Shown piece after piece: positions 1 to 8,368 of a DNA stretch of 42,015 nt (positions are counted from its first letter, which is position 1; every line of letters starts with the position of its first letter). A model generated the notes under the pieces. That model was not told where the DNA came from. It did no database searches and saw only the letters and a program-made list of their open reading frames with translations. This stretch comes from Sphingomonadales bacterium BRH_c42. Its GTDB lineage: Bacteria; Pseudomonadota; Alphaproteobacteria; Sphingomonadales; Sphingomonadaceae. The stretch spans positions 1-42,015 of the forward strand of contig LOEX01000132.1 of the NCBI GenBank assembly GCA_001516125.1. The letters are read 5' to 3'. Position numbers and translations under genes: made by a program.

Positions 1-252
1 CGTGGCGCGCTGGCCCGCATCGCCCTGCGCGCCTTCATCGACGGCGGGTTCGGACGGGGGCGGCTCTTCGAGAGCGGTGACGGTAACGGTGAAGGCGGCG
101 ACTACCTGGCGCTCGACCCCGGCGGTGAAATCGGGCGCCAGCGCGCGCGAAAGACCATAGAGCGCCGCCAGATGGCCCACGACGATCAGCGCAATCAGGC
201 CGGGGCGCGGCCTGCGCCGGTTTGCGGCAAAGCCCTGATCACTCGCTGCCAT
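1..252 (-). CDS. TonB-like energy transducer, N-terminal part (runs off left edge)
   Basis: Reading the minus strand from ATG at 252 gives an open frame to base 1 (84 codons, no stop). It is missing from the ORF track because it leaves the window. The start MAASDQGFAANRRRPRPG is a short basic cytoplasmic tail, followed by one hydrophobic segment (LIALIVVGHLAALYG, residues about 19-33). An acidic, proline-containing stretch follows (EEPPPSEP, about residue 62). This is the usual layout of TonB/ExbB-partner proteins, which span the inner membrane and pass proton-motive energy to outer-membrane receptors. The C-terminal TonB domain lies outside the window, so the call rests on layout and on the TonB-dependent receptor gene 90 bases upstream on the same strand. 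Confidence 0.6.
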   Translation of the reverse strand, partial: MAASDQGFAANRRRPRPGLIALIVVGHLAALYGLSRALAPDFTAGVERQVVAAFTVTVTALEEPPPSEPAVDEGAQGDAGQRAT

Positions 253-287
253 TCCTCGTCATTACCGCTCGTGCGCACATAAGCAAA

Positions 288-313
288 CGGCGGAACCCTA
301 TGGGGTCCCGCCG
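288..313 (-). terminator. Hairpin between receptor and TonB-like gene
   Basis: The minus strand reads GGCGGGACCC, a CATA loop, then GGGTTCCGCC. This is a 10-bp stem with one G-U pair, and an extra flanking G-C pair closes it. A moderately T-rich run (GTTTGCTTATG) follows. It lies 31 bases past the receptor stop at 344, so it probably ends or attenuates the receptor transcript before the TonB-like gene. Confidence 0.6.
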
Positions 314-343
314 CTCGCGTATTACAGACCTGACCCGTGTGGA

Positions 344-3300
344 TCAGAAATCGTAGCTGACGCCCACCTTGACCCGCCACACCGACGAGCTGACATTGAC
401 CAGATTGTCGTTGTTGAACGCATCTTCGCCCGCAAAGCCGGAGATGATGTAGCGCCCCTGAGCATCGATACCGGAAATTGTGGCAATGTCCTGCAGGCCG
501 GAGAAATTGCGGCGGCGCTGCACGTTCCAGCTGCTGTCGAGGAAGTTGAGGAAGTTGTCGAACGAGGCAAACAGCTTCAGCTTGTCGTCATGTCCGAACA
601 AACGGCCCGGCCCCGGAAGTTCCTGCGAGAACGACAGGTCCATGTCGTAATACCACTCGTTCGAGCAGGTATTGCGCGGGATCGAGGTGCCGATGTGCTT
701 GCTGGCACAGCCAAGGCCATTGGCAAAATCAACCAGGCCTTGCACAGCGGCCGCATTCGAGAAGCCCGCGCCGACACCAACCGGCGCGATGTTCGGATCG
801 CTTACTCCGGTCGGCAGATAGACCAGCGCATTATCGTTGCCCGAAACGCTGTCATTAAAGACTCCGCCGCCGGTGAAGGTCAGGCTGTAGGGCCTGCCCG
901 AGCGCGCGACGAACGAAATCGAGAAGCGTGTTGCCAGGTCGTCGAAGAACTCTTCCTTGAACGACAGTCGCGATGTGACGTTGTGACGAGAGCCGAAGAA
1001 GCCGCGCGAAGCATCGGGGTTCTGGCGGTCGAACGCTGCGGTCAGGTCGAAGTTTGATCCGGCGGTCGAGTTGAACATGTTGCGCCGGTCACGCGCGTCG
1101 GTGAAGGCATAGCCGACATTGAAATCGACTGAACCGCCTTCGGTGAAAACGCCGCCATCGAACTGCTTCGCGAGGATGAACGAGGCAATCTGGCTGTTGA
1201 AGCTGCCGGCATTGGTCAGCATCAGTTCGTCATCGCGCTGAGTGTTGAAGCAGGCCGCCGTGACGCCAGAGAACACTGGGCCGGGATTGAGATCGACCAG
1301 TTCTGCATTACAGTTCGCAACTGTAGGATCGATCGCGCGATAGATCGGGCGACCGTCAATGGTAAAGCCGTTGAGTCCGAGAGGAGTGCCATTCGGACCC
1401 GCTGCGATGGCCAATGTCTGCGACAGATCGACAATCGTGAACGGGTTACGCATGTGGCTGTAGATGTAATCGAGCGTCAGGTTCCAGCCGCTGAACAATC
1501 CACTGTCGGCGAAATCGAGATCGGCAGTGAAGCCGATATTGGCACGCACCACGCTGGGCAACTTGATATCGGGATTGACCGATTGCGTATCGCCCAAACC
1601 TGCCGCCGCGCGGCCAGTCGCCGCCGAAACGAAGCAATCGGGCAGGCCGGTGAACTGACCGTTGACGACGACGTCGATCTGGCCCGCAGGGCAAGGTGCA
1701 TCACCGGTCGTGCCTTGGGCAAAGCCTCGGCCATCGTTCTGGAAGGCATTGCCGAACCACACCAGCGGATCGCCGCCCGAGAATACACCGACACCGCCGC
1801 GCAATTGCGCGCGCGAGAACACCGCGAAATCGTCCATGTCATAGGTCAGCGCCAGGCGCGGCATCACGATCGGATCGAGCGAGCTGAAGCCGGTGTTGTT
1901 GCCGAAGCCATACCGCTCGACGAAATTGGGGTTGATCGCCGGGGCACCGCCATCATACCAGTCAACCCTGACGCCGATCACCGCGCTCAGCTGTTCGCTG
2001 ACACCCCATTCGTCCTGCGCGAACACCGAATAGATCGACCGGTTGAATTGGGCCGCTGCATCGTTCACGTCGCCAGTTGCCGAGAAGTTGCCGAACGCGC
2101 CCACGGTCCGCCCGTTGACGACGTTGACAGGGGTGGTGGTGGTAGTGCCCGTGGTGCCGGGCGAGAGCAGACCTGCCTCCAGATCGGCAATGTTTCTGAA
2201 CACCAGCGTGCCGGTGGCATTCTGGACGAACAGGTTGAACAGCGAGGCACGATTGTATTCGACGCCAACCTTGAACTTGTGTGCACCCGCCTCGAGCGTG
2301 GCAGCGGCGCGGAACTGGTCGACATCGGTCCGCAGGTCGTTGGCCGAGCGTGAATTGCCCGGGCCTGCCAGCACGGTGCCGTCGATCCCGGTGGGGTTGT
2401 CGATACCCACAATGATGCGTGGAATCGGATTGTCCGACTGCGCCTCGCCGCCGCCTATCGGATCCTGGAGATCCCGGATCTCGGAACGTGAATAGCGGAT
2501 TTCGGTCGAAAGCTCGTCGGTCCACTGCGAGAACAACCGGCCCGAATAGTAATTCGACTTGGTGCCACTGATGCGGAAGGTGTTCTCGCCGATGGCCTGC
2601 GGGCTGTTGCCCGTGAACAGGTCATCAGGCAAAGTCGAGCCTTCCTCGAGCCGCTGATAGGTCGTCTCGAGCCGGTGATCGTCCGTAATCTGCAAGTCGG
2701 CGCGAACAAAGTAGCGATTGTTCGTGAAAGGTCGGTTGGTGACGAGATCGCCCGTGTCGATCCCGTAAACACGATTTAGCACTTCGCGGATGGCATTGAA
2801 CTGATCGACCGAAATGCCGGTCTGTTCGTTCGGGAACCCGGCGCCGGTCGGGCCGTCATCCTGCGATTGCCCCGCTTCCTGGTGTTCGTAGGCGCCGAAC
2901 AGGAACAGCCGGTCCTTGATCACTGGACCGCCGAGATATGCACCCCAACGCTTGTCCGCCTTGATCGGCGCGACATCGCGGGTTTCGCCGTCGGCCACGA
3001 TCGTGTTGCCGCGAAGGCCGTTGGCCGAATATTCGAAGAAGCCGCCAAAGTGGTAATCATTGGTGCCCGATTTGGTGACGACATTGATCGCGCACCCGGT
3101 GAAATTTCCGTAATCGACGTCGAACGGTGCGAACTGGACCTGTGTTTCACGCACCGCGTCAAACGGGATCGGGGTCGAACTGCGCGAGCTGAAGCCGGTG
3201 TCGTTGAGCCCGTAGATGTCACCCTGGCTGATCCCGTCGACGGTGAAGGCATTGCCGCGATCGTTGCCGCCGAGGCAGCTGATACGGTCAACGCCAGCAC

Positions 3301-3820
3301 CGCTATCGTCGCGGTCAAGGCTGACTCGCGGATCAAGGCGGATGATGTCGCGGATGTCGCGGTTGAAGCTGGGCGAAGTTTCGAGCACTTCGAGCGAGAA
3401 GGCCGTGCCGGGACCAACCGCCAATTGCGTTGTCACCACGCGTGAGCCGGTTACCAGGATTTCGCCTGAACCCGATGCAAGGCTGAAGCCAAGTTCGGTT
3501 GCGCCTTGTAGCGAGATATGCACGCCTTCAAGCGACTGTCCTTCAAACCCCGGGGCGCTCGCTGCCACCGTGTAGGGCCCGCCGACGGTAAGGTTGACCA
3601 CGCTGAAGCCGCCGTTGTTTCCGGTGGTGAGGGTGCGCGATGCATTGGTGCGCGTGTCGGTCACAACAACCGTTGCGCCAACGATCGGTTTACCTTCTTC
3701 GTCGACCACAGTGCCCTGGATGCCCGAGGTGATCTGCTGCGCGGCGGCTGGCGTGGCGATGGTGGCGGCTGCGGCGGACAGGCTGACAACACTGGCAGCC
3801 AAAAGATATTTGATCTTCAT
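344..3820 (-). CDS. Oar-like TonB-dependent receptor with N-terminal carboxypeptidase-regulatory domain
   Basis: Outer-membrane active transporter, 1158 aa. The ORF track starts 13 codons early. ATG at 3820 (MKIKYLLAASVVSL) is preferred because it begins a clear signal peptide ending in PAAAQ and has an AGGGG site about 8 bases upstream. Residues about 25-110 (ITSGIQGTVVDEEGKPIVGATV) form a beta-sandwich carboxypeptidase-regulatory-like domain, as in Myxococcus Oar-type receptors. Then come a plug-like region (EILVTGSRV) and a long barrel ending in aromatic Phe (KVGVSYDF). The plug lacks the strict LRGPQGTLYGRN signature of the two classical receptors in this window, so it belongs to another subfamily. 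The substrate cannot be told. It is followed by a hairpin and a TonB-like gene, and has no obvious link to the aromatic genes. Confidence 0.85.
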   Translation of the reverse strand: MKIKYLLAASVVSLSAAAATIATPAAAQQITSGIQGTVVDEEGKPIVGATVVVTDTRTNASRTLTTGNNGGFSVVNLTVGGPYTVAASAPGFEGQSLEGVHISLQGATELGFSLASGSGEILVTGSRVVTTQLAVGPGTAFSLEVLETSPSFNRDIRDIIRLDPRVSLDRDDSGAGVDRISCLGGNDRGNAFTVDGISQGDIYGLNDTGFSSRSSTPIPFDAVRETQVQFAPFDVDYGNFTGCAINVVTKSGTNDYHFGGFFEYSANGLRGNTIVADGETRDVAPIKADKRWGAYLGGPVIKDRLFLFGAYEHQEAGQSQDDGPTGAGFPNEQTGISVDQFNAIREVLNRVYGIDTGDLVTNRPFTNNRYFVRADLQITDDHRLETTYQRLEEGSTLPDDLFTGNSPQAIGENTFRISGTKSNYYSGRLFSQWTDELSTEIRYSRSEIRDLQDPIGGGEAQSDNPIPRIIVGIDNPTGIDGTVLAGPGNSRSANDLRTDVDQFRAAATLEAGAHKFKVGVEYNRASLFNLFVQNATGTLVFRNIADLEAGLLSPGTTGTTTTTPVNVVNGRTVGAFGNFSATGDVNDAAAQFNRSIYSVFAQDEWGVSEQLSAVIGVRVDWYDGGAPAINPNFVERYGFGNNTGFSSLDPIVMPRLALTYDMDDFAVFSRAQLRGGVGVFSGGDPLVWFGNAFQNDGRGFAQGTTGDAPCPAGQIDVVVNGQFTGLPDCFVSAATGRAAAGLGDTQSVNPDIKLPSVVRANIGFTADLDFADSGLFSGWNLTLDYIYSHMRNPFTIVDLSQTLAIAAGPNGTPLGLNGFTIDGRPIYRAIDPTVANCNAELVDLNPGPVFSGVTAACFNTQRDDELMLTNAGSFNSQIASFILAKQFDGGVFTEGGSVDFNVGYAFTDARDRRNMFNSTAGSNFDLTAAFDRQNPDASRGFFGSRHNVTSRLSFKEEFFDDLATRFSISFVARSGRPYSLTFTGGGVFNDSVSGNDNALVYLPTGVSDPNIAPVGVGAGFSNAAAVQGLVDFANGLGCASKHIGTSIPRNTCSNEWYYDMDLSFSQELPGPGRLFGHDDKLKLFASFDNFLNFLDSSWNVQRRRNFSGLQDIATISGIDAQGRYIISGFAGEDAFNNDNLVNVSSSVWRVKVGVSYDF

Positions 3821-4012
3821 CGTGTACCCCTGGATCGAATCTGGATTGGGAAGGCTCAAGCCCTCGTGATCTGGCGATAAGCCCGATCAGCGTCGGTCAA
3901 AAGTCAGTTTGTTGACAAAATTGTGAAAGCCTTGGCCGCGTATCCTGCATTGCAGCATCAGGGCGCGAATTCACCCGGCCTAACGCTAGGGAATCCGCGC
4001 TTTCCGGCCATG

Positions 4013-4030
4013 TGTTGCGCCCTCGCAACA
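4013..4030. repeat. Perfect hairpin TGTTGCG-CCCT-CGCAACA downstream of the oxygenase
   Basis: Seven-base perfect arms with a 4-base loop lie 43 bases past the oxygenase stop (minus strand). No T-run follows on either strand, so it is a weak terminator candidate or a protein site. The rest of the 252-base gap 3821-4072 must hold the receptor promoter, but no convincing -35/-10 pair was seen. Confidence 0.35.
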
Positions 4031-4072
4031 GCGCTCAGGAATCTTCATGAGGCGCGCAATAAGTGGGCAAAA

Positions 4073-5011
4073 TCAGGCGAGATTGATCTCGCGCAGCCGC
4101 TGCTGGAGGAACTCGTGACTCGATAACGGCTCAGGCGCCTCGGATTCGCGGCCCGGCTCGATGCACGACGGCAAAGTCTCGATCACATAGTCGGGCCGGA
4201 AGTGCAGGAAAAAGGGCATCGAATAACGCCCGCGCCTTGCCGCATCGCCGGACGGGTTGACCACGCGGTGCGTGGTCGAGCGCAGGCGCGAATTGGTCAG
4301 CCGGTCAAGCATGTCGCCGACATTGATGACGAGCGCGCCTTCGGGCACATCGACCGCCTTCCACACGCCTTCCTTGGTCAGGAGCTCGAGCCCGGCCTCT
4401 TCGGCGCCGAGCAGCAGCGTGATGGTATTGATGTCGCCATGCGCGGCGGCGCGGATCGCGCCTTGGGGCACGCCGTCGCCGAGCGGGGGATAGTGCAGCA
4501 GCCGCATCACCGAATTGCCGTCCCTGACCGTGTCGGTGAAAAAGTCCCGCTCCAGGCCCAGGTGCAGCGCGATTCCCTCAAGCACGCGCAGTCCCGCCTT
4601 TTCGAATGCCAGGTACAGTTCGTTGAAGGTCTCGCGGAAGCCGGGAATCTCCGCTGGCCAGACATTGGGCGCCATCAGAGCCGAAAACGGGTGTCCGTCA
4701 GGCAGGGTGCGGCCGATGTGCCAGAACTCCTTGAGATCCTGCACCAGTGCGTCCTTGGCCTTTTCGGTGCCGAACGGAGTATAGCCGCGCGCACCGCCCC
4801 CGCCGGGCTGATGATAGGCGCGCTTGGCCGCTTCGGGGAGCGCGAAGAACTCCTTCGACTTTGCCTCGGCCCGGTCGATCAGGTCCTGCGGAATGCCATG
4901 GTCGCGGATCACCGCGAATCCATATTCGGCAAAGCTGCGTCCCAACTCGTCGGCAATGCTTTCGAGCGGTCGGGCCAGCGAAACAACGGCAATATCGGTC
5001 ATGCGGTTCAT
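4073..5011 (-). CDS. 2-oxoglutarate/Fe(II)-dependent oxygenase, isopenicillin-N-synthase family
   Basis: Cytoplasmic non-haem iron oxygenase, 312 aa, the usual family length. The iron facial triad is visible as H191 and D193 (AAHGDINTI) and H248 (STTHRVV). The 2-oxoglutarate-binding R262-x-S264 lies in GRYSMPFF. The N-terminal part (EYGFAVIRDHGIP) matches the DIOX_N domain. The start ATG has AGG 6 bases upstream. It begins 15 bases after the nucleoside-transporter stop on the same strand, so the two are almost surely co-transcribed. That pairing hints at a nucleoside, nucleobase or similar substrate, as some relatives (for example thymine or xanthine hydroxylases in other 2OG families) act on bases, but this is inference. 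Most bacterial members have unknown substrates. Confidence 0.88.
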   Translation of the reverse strand: MNRMTDIAVVSLARPLESIADELGRSFAEYGFAVIRDHGIPQDLIDRAEAKSKEFFALPEAAKRAYHQPGGGGARGYTPFGTEKAKDALVQDLKEFWHIGRTLPDGHPFSALMAPNVWPAEIPGFRETFNELYLAFEKAGLRVLEGIALHLGLERDFFTDTVRDGNSVMRLLHYPPLGDGVPQGAIRAAAHGDINTITLLLGAEEAGLELLTKEGVWKAVDVPEGALVINVGDMLDRLTNSRLRSTTHRVVNPSGDAARRGRYSMPFFLHFRPDYVIETLPSCIEPGRESEAPEPLSSHEFLQQRLREINLA

Positions 5012-5026
5012 TTAGTACCTGCGGCG

Positions 5027-6268
5027 TCAATAGGGAAGAAAAACACTGGCGAGCGCAGCGCTCATCAGGTTGGCAAGCGAGCCCGCTGCCAGGGCCCTGA
5101 TACCCAGCCGCGCGATCACCGGTCTTTGATTTGGCGCAAGTCCGCCCGTCACCGCCATCTGGATCGCGATCGAGGAGAAATTGGCAAAACCGCACAATGC
5201 AAAGGTGACGATCGCCCGGCTGCGCGCGCTCAGCGTGGCAGCATCCATGGCGCCAAGGTCGATGAAAGCGACGAATTCGTTGAGCACGATCTTGGTTCCG
5301 AACAGACCGCCCGCGGTGCCGGCTTCCGACCACGGAATTCCGATCAGGAACATCACCGGTGCGAACAACCAGCCGAGCAACTGCTGGAATGAAAGATCCG
5401 GCTGACCGAACCAGCCGCCGATACCGCCAAGCAGCCCGTTGGCGAGCGCCACCAGCGCCACGAAGGCGAGCAACATTGCCGCCACCGCCACCGCCAGCTT
5501 GACGCCGGTCTGCGCGCCCTGCGCGGCAGCCTCGATCACATTGGCGGGCTGGCTGCCCTCCTCGAAGGTTTCCGAAACGGTGACGTCAACCCCGTCGTTC
5601 GCGTCATCACCCTCCTCGTCGGGCATGATGATCTTGGCCATGAGGATTCCGCCCGGTGCCGACATGAAGGCGGCGGCGAGCAGGAACGGTAGGTATTTCT
5701 CGCCCAGCAGGCCGGCATATGCCGCCAGTATGGTTCCCGCCACGCCCGCCATGCCCACGCTCATCAGCGTGAACAGGCGCGCAGGCGGAAGCGCGGCGAG
5801 ATAGGGCCGCACCACCAGCGGGCTTTCCGACTGGCCGACAAAGATATTGGCCGCCGCCCCCAGCGATTCGACCTTGCTGACACCTGTCACGAAGGCAATC
5901 GCGCCGCCCACCCAGCGCACCACGCGCTGCATCACGCCAAGGTAATAGAGGATCGCCACCAGCGAGGCGAAGAACACGATCACCGGCAGCGCTCCCAGCG
6001 CAAAAGTGTTCTTGAGCGGATTGTCCGCGCCGAACAGGAATGCGGTGCCCGCGCCCGCATAGGACAGCAGCGCCGCCACCCCGTCGGACATGCCCTGGAT
6101 CACCGCTCTGCCCCACGATGTCGCCAGCACCAGAAACGCCATCAGCGCCTGCAACGCAAAGGCCGCGCCCACTACCCGCAGCCTGATCCGCTTCTTCCCT
6201 GTAGAAAGCACGAAGGCGATGGCGAGGATCGCGGCGATCCCCAGTAAGCTCGAGAAGATTTGCGGCAT
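5027..6268 (-). CDS. Concentrative nucleoside transporter (CNT/NupC family)
   Basis: Inner-membrane ion-coupled nucleoside symporter, 413 aa, with many hydrophobic segments. It shows CNT hallmarks: the GQSESP motif near residue 150 (first re-entrant hairpin and helix of the transport core) and WSEAGTAGGLFGTKIVLNEF near residue 310, where the Glu and Asn residues bind ribose and base. An acidic loop (MPDEEGDDANDG) separates the scaffold and transport halves, as in other alphaproteobacterial members. A GTGAGGGG site lies just before the ATG. It is the first gene of a two-gene unit with the downstream oxygenase and is divergent from the queuosine-precursor transporter gene. Confidence 0.93.
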   Translation of the reverse strand: MPQIFSSLLGIAAILAIAFVLSTGKKRIRLRVVGAAFALQALMAFLVLATSWGRAVIQGMSDGVAALLSYAGAGTAFLFGADNPLKNTFALGALPVIVFFASLVAILYYLGVMQRVVRWVGGAIAFVTGVSKVESLGAAANIFVGQSESPLVVRPYLAALPPARLFTLMSVGMAGVAGTILAAYAGLLGEKYLPFLLAAAFMSAPGGILMAKIIMPDEEGDDANDGVDVTVSETFEEGSQPANVIEAAAQGAQTGVKLAVAVAAMLLAFVALVALANGLLGGIGGWFGQPDLSFQQLLGWLFAPVMFLIGIPWSEAGTAGGLFGTKIVLNEFVAFIDLGAMDAATLSARSRAIVTFALCGFANFSSIAIQMAVTGGLAPNQRPVIARLGIRALAAGSLANLMSAALASVFLPY

Positions 6269-6318
6269 GGCCCCTCACTGCGATCGCGTTTGAATTATCG
6301 TTATCGGCAGCGTCTTGC

Positions 6319-6335
6319 CTGTTGCCGCGCAACAG
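6319..6335. repeat. Perfect inverted repeat CTGTTGC-CGC-GCAACAG in the divergent spacer
   Basis: Seven-base perfect arms around 3 bases lie in the 133-base spacer between the CNT gene and the yhhQ-like gene. The arm TGTTGC/GCAACA is the same as in the hairpin at 4013-4030, so the CNT-oxygenase unit is flanked by related inverted repeats. It could be an operator or chance; no regulator gene is adjacent. Confidence 0.35.
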
Positions 6336-6401
6336 TCAAACCCACAGCGCGATTTTGCCGGTGGCTTTCCTTTTGCCCGCCGCCGCAATAGTCACCTGGC
6401 G

Positions 6402-7097
6402 ATGAACGATTCCCGCCCTGCCGCCCCTGCCGCCAGCCCTGCCGCCGTCGCCGCCATGCCGCGCGCACTGCTTTCCTATCTGATGCTTTACGGCGGGATG
6501 ACCGTGCTCGCGGGCGTGCTCGCCTTCAAACAGGTGCAGCTGCCCCCCAGCCAACTGGCGGTGGAAGCCGGCATCTTCCCCTATCTGCTGCTGGTGGTGA
6601 TTTCGAGCACGGTGGCGCAGCTCTATGGCCAGGCCACCGCCAACCGGATCGTGTGGTGGGGGTTTGTGCCGCTGGGCATGTCGGCGCTGCTGATGCAGCT
6701 GGTGCTGGGCCTGCCCGCATCGACCGAGATGATCGCTTTTCGACCCGATGATCTGGCCGCCTTCGAGCAGGTGCATCATTCGACCTGGCGCGTGTGGATG
6801 GCTGGACCTGCGGCCTATATCACCTCGCTGCTGCTCAACGTCTGGATCTTCTCGCGGCTGCGCGGCAGCGGCGAGGCGACCACGCTGGGGCTGATGGCGA
6901 GGGGAGCGGTCGCCTCCGCGCTCAGCCAGGCGATCGATTCGGTGATCTTCATCAGCCTCGCATTCTACGGCGAGTTTGACATCACCAACCTGATGATCGG
7001 ACAGGTGCTGGCCAAGGTGGCGCTGAGCGTGGTGCTGGTGCCGTTCCTGATCACCGGCGGGGTGGCATTCGCCCGCTGGCTGGACGCGCGGGGATAG
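6402..7097 (+). CDS. Queuosine precursor transporter (VUT family, YhhQ-like)
   Basis: Inner-membrane protein of 231 aa with about six hydrophobic segments. The family is recognised from the C-terminal helix SQAIDSVIFISLAFYG, which carries the conserved Q..D polar pair, and from the MIGQVLAKV segment. Members import pre-Q0/pre-Q1 (or queuine) for tRNA queuosine modification. The ORF track begins at 6315, but ATG at 6402 (MNDSRPAAPA) is preferred because the upstream part is basic and unlike the family; no strong ribosome site decides it. The first 20 residues are a low-complexity Ala/Pro tail. The gene converges on dinB. No queuosine synthesis gene is nearby. Confidence 0.82.
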   Translation: MNDSRPAAPAASPAAVAAMPRALLSYLMLYGGMTVLAGVLAFKQVQLPPSQLAVEAGIFPYLLLVVISSTVAQLYGQATANRIVWWGFVPLGMSALLMQLVLGLPASTEMIAFRPDDLAAFEQVHHSTWRVWMAGPAAYITSLLLNVWIFSRLRGSGEATTLGLMARGAVASALSQAIDSVIFISLAFYGEFDITNLMIGQVLAKVALSVVLVPFLITGGVAFARWLDARG

Positions 7098-7141
7098 CGG
7101 CACGACCGCTACATCGGCGTTTGCCATCCTCCCATTCCGGA

Positions 7142-8224
7142 TCAATCGAGTAGCAGCGCCAGTTCCGGCGCGGGCACGGCGGCCGGATCGACGAAATTGG
7201 AGAGCGTTACACCGACGAGGCGGATGCCGCTGGGGGGCGGGAACACCGTGCGGATGAGGGTGAGGCTGACCGATTGCAGCGCCTCGCGGCTGGTGACGGG
7301 CGCCGGCAAGGTCCGGCTGCGGGTCGATTGCTGAAAATTCGTCCATTTGATCTTGACCGTGATCGTCCGCGCGCGGGCACCGGTCTTTTCGCACCATGCC
7401 CAGACATCGTCGGCCATGGCGAGCACGCCGGCCTCGATCTGAACGGGTTCGGTAAGGTCCTGGGTAAAGGTGGTTTCCGACCCCGAGGACTTGCGCGTGC
7501 GATCGGGATTGACCGGGCGATGATCCTCGCCCCGCGCGAGATGGTGGTACCAGGCCCCCGCCTTGCCGAAGTGCCGGACCAGTTCCTCACGACTACGGGT
7601 CTTGAGCGCGGCACCGGTGTGGATGCCGATCTCTGCCATGCGCGCGGCAGTCGCCGGGCCAACGCCGTGGAATTTCCCGATCGGCAGCGCGGCGATGAAT
7701 GCCTCGCCCTGGCCGGGCAGTATCGCGAATTGGCCGTTGGGCTTGTTCTGGTCGGAGGCGAGCTTGGCGAGAAACTTGTTATAGGAGACGCCCGCTGAGG
7801 CGGTGAGGCCTGTTTCCTCCAGAATGCGGGTGCGAATCGCTTTTGCGGTGGCCCAGGCAGAGCCAAGCCCGGCCTTGTCCACCGTCACGTCGAGATAGGC
7901 CTCGTCGAGCGCCAGCGGTTCGATCAGATCGGCGAAATCGGCAAAGATGGAGTGAATCTGGCGCGAAACGGTGCGATAGACGTCAAACCGCGGCGGCACG
8001 AAGACCAGATCGGGGCACCGCCGCAGCGCGGTTACCGATGGCAGCGCCGAGCGGACCCCGAAAGTTCTTGCCTCATAGCTGGCCGCTGCGACCACGCCGC
8101 GCCGCGCCGCATAGCCCACTGCCACCGGGCGCCCACGCAGGCTCGGATCGTCACGCTGCTCGACCGAGGCGTAGAAGGCATCCATATCGACATGGATGAT
8201 CTTGCGGATGGCTGCGTCGCTCAC
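7142..8224 (-). CDS. dinB: DNA polymerase IV (Y-family translesion polymerase)
   Basis: Error-prone polymerase, about 360 aa, the normal DinB length. Near the N-terminus IIHVDMDAFYASVEQ carries the first catalytic Asp and the steric-gate region. LALDEAYLDVT near residue 105 holds the catalytic Asp-Glu pair. SYNKFLAKLASDQNKPNG is the typical palm/thumb motif. The ORF track begins at a TTG (8230). The GTG two codons later has AGG 8 bases upstream and is more likely. The C-terminus lacks a clear beta-clamp motif at the very end, and the last residues (PELALLLD) are poorly diagnostic. An alphaproteobacterial SOS box lies just upstream, so LexA control is expected. Confidence 0.95.
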   Translation of the reverse strand: MSDAAIRKIIHVDMDAFYASVEQRDDPSLRGRPVAVGYAARRGVVAAASYEARTFGVRSALPSVTALRRCPDLVFVPPRFDVYRTVSRQIHSIFADFADLIEPLALDEAYLDVTVDKAGLGSAWATAKAIRTRILEETGLTASAGVSYNKFLAKLASDQNKPNGQFAILPGQGEAFIAALPIGKFHGVGPATAARMAEIGIHTGAALKTRSREELVRHFGKAGAWYHHLARGEDHRPVNPDRTRKSSGSETTFTQDLTEPVQIEAGVLAMADDVWAWCEKTGARARTITVKIKWTNFQQSTRSRTLPAPVTSREALQSVSLTLIRTVFPPPSGIRLVGVTLSNFVDPAAVPAPELALLLD

Positions 8225-8245
8225 CCGCAAAGCCTATCACGGCAT

Positions 8246-8260
8246 GAACGAAAAGGGAAC
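8246..8260. promoter_or_regulatory. LexA SOS box (GAAC-N7-GAAC) of dinB
   Basis: GAACGAAAAGGGAAC is an exact direct repeat of the alphaproteobacterial LexA site (GAAC-N7-GAAC; GTTC-N7-GTTC on the other strand). It sits 16-36 bases upstream of the dinB start, where a repressor would block transcription. Both half-sites are perfect. Confidence 0.88.
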
Positions 8261-8300
8261 AAGGGCGCGATCCAAACTGCCGAAGACTGGCAGCTATCAA

Positions 8301-8327
8301 GGCGGCGTCGTATTGGACGATGCCGCC
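8301..8327 (-). terminator. Probable terminator of the ferBA operon
   Basis: Eleven-base arms (GGCGGCGTCGT / ACGATGCCGCC) with a 5-base loop lie 41 bases past the ferA stop. On the minus strand the stem has one A-C mismatch and is followed by TTGATAGC, not a full T-run. Its placement suggests a terminator; its strength is uncertain. Confidence 0.45.
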
Positions 8328-8368
8328 GTAGCCAGCTACCGGCTAACCCTTATGACCCCGGCCGCCTG

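Noticed and set aside
1454-2353. 299-aa plus-strand ORF inside the first receptor gene
   Set aside because: Antisense shadow of a long, well-supported receptor; no motif.
4202-5392. 396-aa plus-strand ORF opposite the oxygenase and CNT genes
   Set aside because: Spans two real genes and their junction on the other strand and has low-information composition.
6336-7397. 353-aa minus-strand ORF opposite the YhhQ-like gene
   Set aside because: Composition is Gln/His/Arg-rich with no family resemblance, and it overlaps two well-supported genes.
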